In this document: one piece after another, positions 60,289-64,000 of the stretch
Position numbering within the stretch: the first letter of the stretch is position 1
Layout: each line of letters opens with the position of its first letter
Origin: Polynucleobacter necessarius
GTDB taxonomy: Bacteria > Pseudomonadota > Gammaproteobacteria > Burkholderiales > Burkholderiaceae
NCBI RefSeq assembly: GCF_900096755.1
Contig: NZ_LT615227.1
Span: forward strand, 972,489 to 1,036,488
DNA: 64,000 nucleotides
Direction: 5' to 3'
Program-made: the position numbers and the translations under genes
Notes under the pieces: generated by a model
The model's database searches: none
Told to the model about the DNA's origin: nothing
Seen by the model: only the letters and a program-made list of their open reading frames with translations

Positions 60289-61536
60289 GTGTCAGCATCA
60301 AATGGCCGACGCCGGGTAGTAGTTACCGGCCTAGGTCTCATCTCACCTGTTGGTAATTCAGTTGATGTAGCTTGGTCTAATTTGCTCGCGGGCAAATCAG
60401 GCATCGCTACCATCACGAAGTTTGACTACACTCCGCTTAGCGTTCATTTCGCTGGAGAAGTGAAAGATTTCAATGTCGAAGAATATGTTTCTGCTAAAGA
60501 AGTGCGCCATATGGGTACCTTTATCCATTACGGTATTGCTGCTGGTACGCAAGCTATTCGCGACAGCGGTCTAGAGATTACAGAACAAAACGCCGAGCGC
60601 GTTGGCGTAATGGTTGGCTCTGGCATTGGCGGCTTGCCAATGATTGAGGAGACCGGTGCAGAGCTTTTAGCTTGTGGCCCTCGTCGCATCTCGCCATTCT
60701 TTGTTCCGGGCTCAATCATTAATATGATTTCTGGGCACCTCAGTATTTTGTTTGGTCTTAAAGGTCCAAACGTAGCTGCAGTGACCGCCTGTACTACTGG
60801 TTTACACAGCATCGGATTGGCTGCTCGTTTAATTCAGTATGGTGATGCTGACGTCATGGTTGCTGGTGGCGCTGAATCAACCATTTCTGCCTTAGGTGTT
60901 GGCGGCTTTGCTTCCGCAAGAGCGCTATCAACACGTAATGATGATCCTGCAACTGCATCACGTCCTTGGGATAAAGACCGCGATGGTTTTGTTCTTGGTG
61001 AAGGTGCTGGTGTAGTCGTGCTCGAAGAGTATGAGCATGCAAAGGCACGTGGCGCAAAAATTTATTGCGAACTGCTTGGCTTTGGCATGAGTGGCGATGC
61101 GTATCACATGACTGCGCCAAATATGGATGGCCCACGCCGTTGTATGGTTAACGCCATGCGTGACGCTAAATTGAATCCAGACCAAATTCAGTATTTGAAC
61201 GCTCACGGAACTTCTACACCGCTTGGTGATAAGAATGAAACCGAAGCAATCAAAGCAGCTTTGGGCGATCACGCTAAAAAGGCCTTAATCAACTCCACTA
61301 AGTCCATGACGGGCCACCTTTTGGGCGGCGCTGGCGGCTTGGAGTCTGTTTTCACAATTCTGGCTCTTCATAACCAGAAATCACCACCTACGATCAACAT
61401 CTTCAATCAAGACCCTGAGTGCGACTTGGACTACTGCGCCAATACCGCTAGGGATGTGAAGATTGACCATGCAGTCAAAAACAATTTTGGCTTTGGGGGT
61501 ACTAACGGTACCTTGATTTTCGGCAAATTGACCTAA
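60289..61536 (+). CDS. fabF: Beta-ketoacyl-ACP synthase II
   Basis: A 415-residue condensing enzyme beginning at GTG 60289 ([16 protein letters not shown]), 21 nt after acpP. The catalytic residues are Cys in [13 protein letters not shown], His in [14 protein letters not shown] and His in [28 protein letters not shown] closes it. It elongates acyl chains, including temperature-dependent unsaturated ones. It is intact. Confidence 0.96.
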   Translation: MSASNGRRRVVVTGLGLISPVGNSVDVAWSNLLAGKSGIATITKFDYTPLSVHFAGEVKDFNVEEYVSAKEVRHMGTFIHYGIAAGTQAIRDSGLEITEQNAERVGVMVGSGIGGLPMIEETGAELLACGPRRISPFFVPGSIINMISGHLSILFGLKGPNVAAVTACTTGLHSIGLAARLIQYGDADVMVAGGAESTISALGVGGFASARALSTRNDDPATASRPWDKDRDGFVLGEGAGVVVLEEYEHAKARGAKIYCELLGFGMSGDAYHMTAPNMDGPRRCMVNAMRDAKLNPDQIQYLNAHGTSTPLGDKNETEAIKAALGDHAKKALINSTKSMTGHLLGGAGGLESVFTILALHNQKSPPTINIFNQDPECDLDYCANTARDVKIDHAVKNNFGFGGTNGTLIFGKLT

Positions 61537-61586
61537 TATTCTCTTTATCTTCATCGTTGGTTTTCACCAAGTAGGTCTATAGCATT

Positions 61587-63035
61587 ATGAAAAAGCACTT
61601 TATTGCGCTCTTGGCTATTTTGAGTCTGGGGCAAGTCGCATTTATTCCAAATGCATCCGCACAAAATCCTCGGGTAACGATTCCTGATTTTGCGGATTTG
61701 GTTGAGCGCGCCAGTCCAGCAGTAGTAAATATTCGGACCACTGAAAAAGTCGCAGTACAGCAGACTCAAGGCGGCATTCCAGGAATGCCTGAAGACCAAG
61801 CGGAATTCTTTCGTCGTTTCTTCGGTGTGCCGATTCCAGGAATTCCAAATGGACCAAAGCAAGCGCAACCAAGCCCAGGCAAACCACAAGAAGCGGATCG
61901 TGGCGTAGGCTCAGGTTTCATTATCGAATCGAATGGTTTGATTTTGACGAATGCACACGTAGTTGAAAGTGCTACTACTATCTATGTGACCTTAACGGAC
62001 AAGCGCGAATTTAAAGCAAAGTTGTTGGGTATGGATAAGCGCACTGACGTGGCAGTTCTCAAAATTGAAGCACGCGATTTACCAAGATTGCCGCTGGGAG
62101 ATTCTTCTAGAGTGCGTGTTGGTGAATGGGTCCTTGCGATTGGCTCTCCATTTGGCCTTGAGAATACAGTGACTGCAGGCATTGTCTCTGCAAAGAGCCG
62201 CGACACAGGCGACTACTTACCCTTCATACAAACTGACGTTGCGGTTAACCCAGGAAACTCTGGAGGCCCGCTGTTAAATACCGCAGGTCAAGTCATTGGC
62301 ATCAACTCGCAAATCTTTAGTCGCTCTGGTGGCTACATGGGAATTTCATTTGCGATTCCAATTGATGAGGCAATGCGAGTTGCAGATCAATTGCGTACTA
62401 ACGGAAAGATGGCCCGTGGTCGCATTGGTGTTGCTTTAGGTGAAATGACAAAAGAAGTGGCCGAAAGTTTGGGTTTGGGTAAACCTCGCGGCGCCTATGT
62501 TCGCAATGTTGAACCAGGTGGTCCTGCTGCCTTAGGTGGCATTGAGTCTGGTGATGTCATTTTGAATTTTAACGGGCGCGATATTTCTAAGTCAACTGAT
62601 TTGCCTCGGGTGGTTGGAGAGACTAAGCCAGGCACAACTGCCAACGTTCAAATTTGGCGTAAAGGTTCGACTCGTGATTTATCGGTGACGGTCATCGATA
62701 CAGATGCTTCTGCATCAGCCAGTAAAAAACCAGATGCATCCCCAAGTAATGGCGCTAGCGCCAATGCTTTTGGAGTGGCGGTGAGCGATGTCTCGGACGC
62801 CAAAAAGAAGGATTTGAATATCAAGGGCGGGGTTGAGGTCACTGGTTTGGGCGATGGGCCTTTGGCTAGGGCCGGCATCCGTCCTGGGGACGTCATTATT
62901 CGGATTGCGGATGCCGATATTACGGGCGTGAAGCAGTTTGAGTCCCTGGTGAAGGGGTTGGACGCCAATAAGGCCGTTCCGGTCTTTATCCGCCGCGCTG
63001 ATAGCACCTTGGTCATCCCAGTTAAGCCAAAATAA
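61587..63035 (+). CDS. mucD: Periplasmic serine protease, DegP/MucD (Do) family
   Basis: A 482-residue exported protease/chaperone. The signal peptide MKKHFIALLAILSLGQVAF is cleaved after ASA. The catalytic triad is His in LTNAHVVES, Asp in KRTDVAVLKI and Ser in NPGNSGGPLLN. Two PDZ domains follow, at about 275-365 and 385-475. It lies only 50 nt after fabF. In relatives rpoE, rseA and rseB usually lie in between. They are absent here, so its envelope-stress regulation is probably changed. Confidence 0.93.
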   Translation: MKKHFIALLAILSLGQVAFIPNASAQNPRVTIPDFADLVERASPAVVNIRTTEKVAVQQTQGGIPGMPEDQAEFFRRFFGVPIPGIPNGPKQAQPSPGKPQEADRGVGSGFIIESNGLILTNAHVVESATTIYVTLTDKREFKAKLLGMDKRTDVAVLKIEARDLPRLPLGDSSRVRVGEWVLAIGSPFGLENTVTAGIVSAKSRDTGDYLPFIQTDVAVNPGNSGGPLLNTAGQVIGINSQIFSRSGGYMGISFAIPIDEAMRVADQLRTNGKMARGRIGVALGEMTKEVAESLGLGKPRGAYVRNVEPGGPAALGGIESGDVILNFNGRDISKSTDLPRVVGETKPGTTANVQIWRKGSTRDLSVTVIDTDASASASKKPDASPSNGASANAFGVAVSDVSDAKKKDLNIKGGVEVTGLGDGPLARAGIRPGDVIIRIADADITGVKQFESLVKGLDANKAVPVFIRRADSTLVIPVKPK

Positions 63036-63171
63036 CCCTAATTTTGGCTTAAAAATGGGGTTAGGCGCCTTTTGGGCGCCACCCATTACAATCACTTTAA
63101 GACGGCTTTTTGCAGCGCATCATTGTGGTGCGTTCTGACAAGGCGTTTTTTGAATGACCTATTAAGACGCT

Positions 63172-64000
63172 ATGGATTTAATCCGCAATTTTTCTATCAT
63201 CGCCCATATCGATCACGGCAAATCGACGCTTGCTGATCGCATTATTCAACTTTGTGGCGGTCTTTCTGATCGCGAAATGGAAGCTCAAGTTCTTGACTCA
63301 ATGGATATTGAGCGTGAGCGTGGCATCACCATTAAGGCGCAGACTGCAGCTTTAAATTACAAAGCTAAAGACGGCAAGATTTACAACATTAATCTGATTG
63401 ATACCCCGGGGCACGTCGACTTTTCCTATGAGGTAAGTCGCTCTTTGTCTGCTTGTGAGAGCGCATTGCTGGTGGTGGATGCAAGTCAAGGTGTCGAAGC
63501 TCAAACTGTTGCTAACTGTTATATGGCGCTTGAGCTCGGCGTCGAAGTTGTGCCGGTCCTCAATAAGATTGACTTGCCGCAAGCTGACCCTGATCGCGCC
63601 AAAAAAGAAATTGAAGATGTGATCGGCATTGATGCCTCTGAAGCGGTAACCTGCTCAGCCAAAACTGGCTTGGGTGTTGAGGATGTCATCGAAGAAATGA
63701 TTGCTAAGGTGCCGCCGCCAAAAGGCAGCGCGACAGATCCATTGCAAGCGTTGATTATTGATTCCTGGTTTGACAACTACGTTGGCGTTGTCATGCTTAT
63801 ACGGGTAGTTAATGGCACCTTAAAGCCAAAGGAAAAAATTACCTTAATGGCAAATGGTTCAAGCCATTTAGTCGAGCACGTCGGTGTGTTTAGTCCGAAG
63901 TCGGTGGATCGTCCAGAGTTATCTGCCGGTCAAGTAGGCTTTGTGATTGCCGGTATTAAAGAATTAAAAGCTGCCAAAGTTGGCGATACGGTTACGCATT
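63172..64000 (+). CDS. lepA: Elongation factor 4 (partial, runs off the window)
   Basis: The first 276 codons of LepA, a translational GTPase acting on stalled ribosomes. G1 is [10 protein letters not shown]2 [10 protein letters not shown]3 DTPGHVDF, G4 NKIDLP and G5 CSAKTG. Start of domain II follows ([17 protein letters not shown]). It begins at ATG 63172, 136 nt after mucD. The frame is intact up to the window end. Confidence 0.96.
   Translation, partial: MDLIRNFSIIAHIDHGKSTLADRIIQLCGGLSDREMEAQVLDSMDIERERGITIKAQTAALNYKAKDGKIYNINLIDTPGHVDFSYEVSRSLSACESALLVVDASQGVEAQTVANCYMALELGVEVVPVLNKIDLPQADPDRAKKEIEDVIGIDASEAVTCSAKTGLGVEDVIEEMIAKVPPPKGSATDPLQALIIDSWFDNYVGVVMLIRVVNGTLKPKEKITLMANGSSHLVEHVGVFSPKSVDRPELSAGQVGFVIAGIKELKAAKVGDTVTH

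Overview
The window looks like the chromosome of a Polynucleobacter-type betaproteobacterium (Burkholderiaceae). The support is protein-level similarity recalled from that group and gene order: rne, rluC, a gph-like phosphatase, sppA, maf, DUF177, rpmF, plsX, fabH, fabD, fabG, acpP, fabF, mucD, lepA. Codon use is moderate to slightly AT-rich. No IS element, prophage, CRISPR array, tRNA or rRNA was recognised.

The outstanding property is mass gene decay. About 30 of roughly 75 recognisable genes are broken by frameshifts, in-frame stops, internal deletions, tandem duplications or one inversion, while the intact neighbours are ordinary housekeeping genes. This fits a lineage undergoing genome reduction, such as the Polynucleobacter necessarius symbionts of Euplotes ciliates. 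That identity is inference, and sequencing or assembly error must be excluded.

Layout. 0.2-3.2 kb: a surface-sugar dehydratase and a broken chaA antiporter. 3.3-6.9 kb: sulfite reductase, DUF934, siroheme methylase and sirohydrochlorin chelatase, without the sulfate-activating genes. 7-10.2 kb: small membrane proteins, a broken acyltransferase and broken darP. 10.3-15.9 kb: a dead GMC oxidoreductase and a branched-chain amino-acid ABC transporter that has lost most of its binding protein and has a frameshifted livH. 16-18.9 kb: a sulfide/persulfide module (TSUP transporter, persulfide dioxygenase-like enzyme, BigR-like repressor, DUF2892 protein) around a 26-bp palindrome. 19-21 kb: remains of a Fur-controlled operon with apbE. 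21-29 kb: endonuclease, lytic transglycosylase, FKBP, MFS and isocitrate dehydrogenase. 29-38 kb: BLUF photoreceptor, MsrP, lipocalin, hydrolases, rsuA, pterin dehydratase, an IorAB-type molybdoenzyme and MsrQ. 39-44 kb: SRAP, PpiC, folA, thyA, ferredoxin and a dehydrogenase. 44-47 kb: the molybdenum-cofactor genes moeA, mobA and moaA, all broken. 47-51.2 kb: rne, carrying five large perfect tandem duplications. 51.4-64 kb: a nearly pristine block of rRNA-modification, fatty-acid synthesis, DegP-type protease and lepA genes.

Two themes deserve attention. First, the mutational signature: eight frameshifts are best explained by 4- or 5-bp perfect tandem duplications, and rne carries tandem duplications of 179, 226, 237, 240 and 332 bp, so tandem duplication acts at two scales. 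Second, a functional one: the Moco synthesis genes, the IorB Moco enzyme and the MsrQ partner of MsrP are all decaying together, with moaA and mobA split by a clean 745-bp inversion at a 7-bp inverted repeat.
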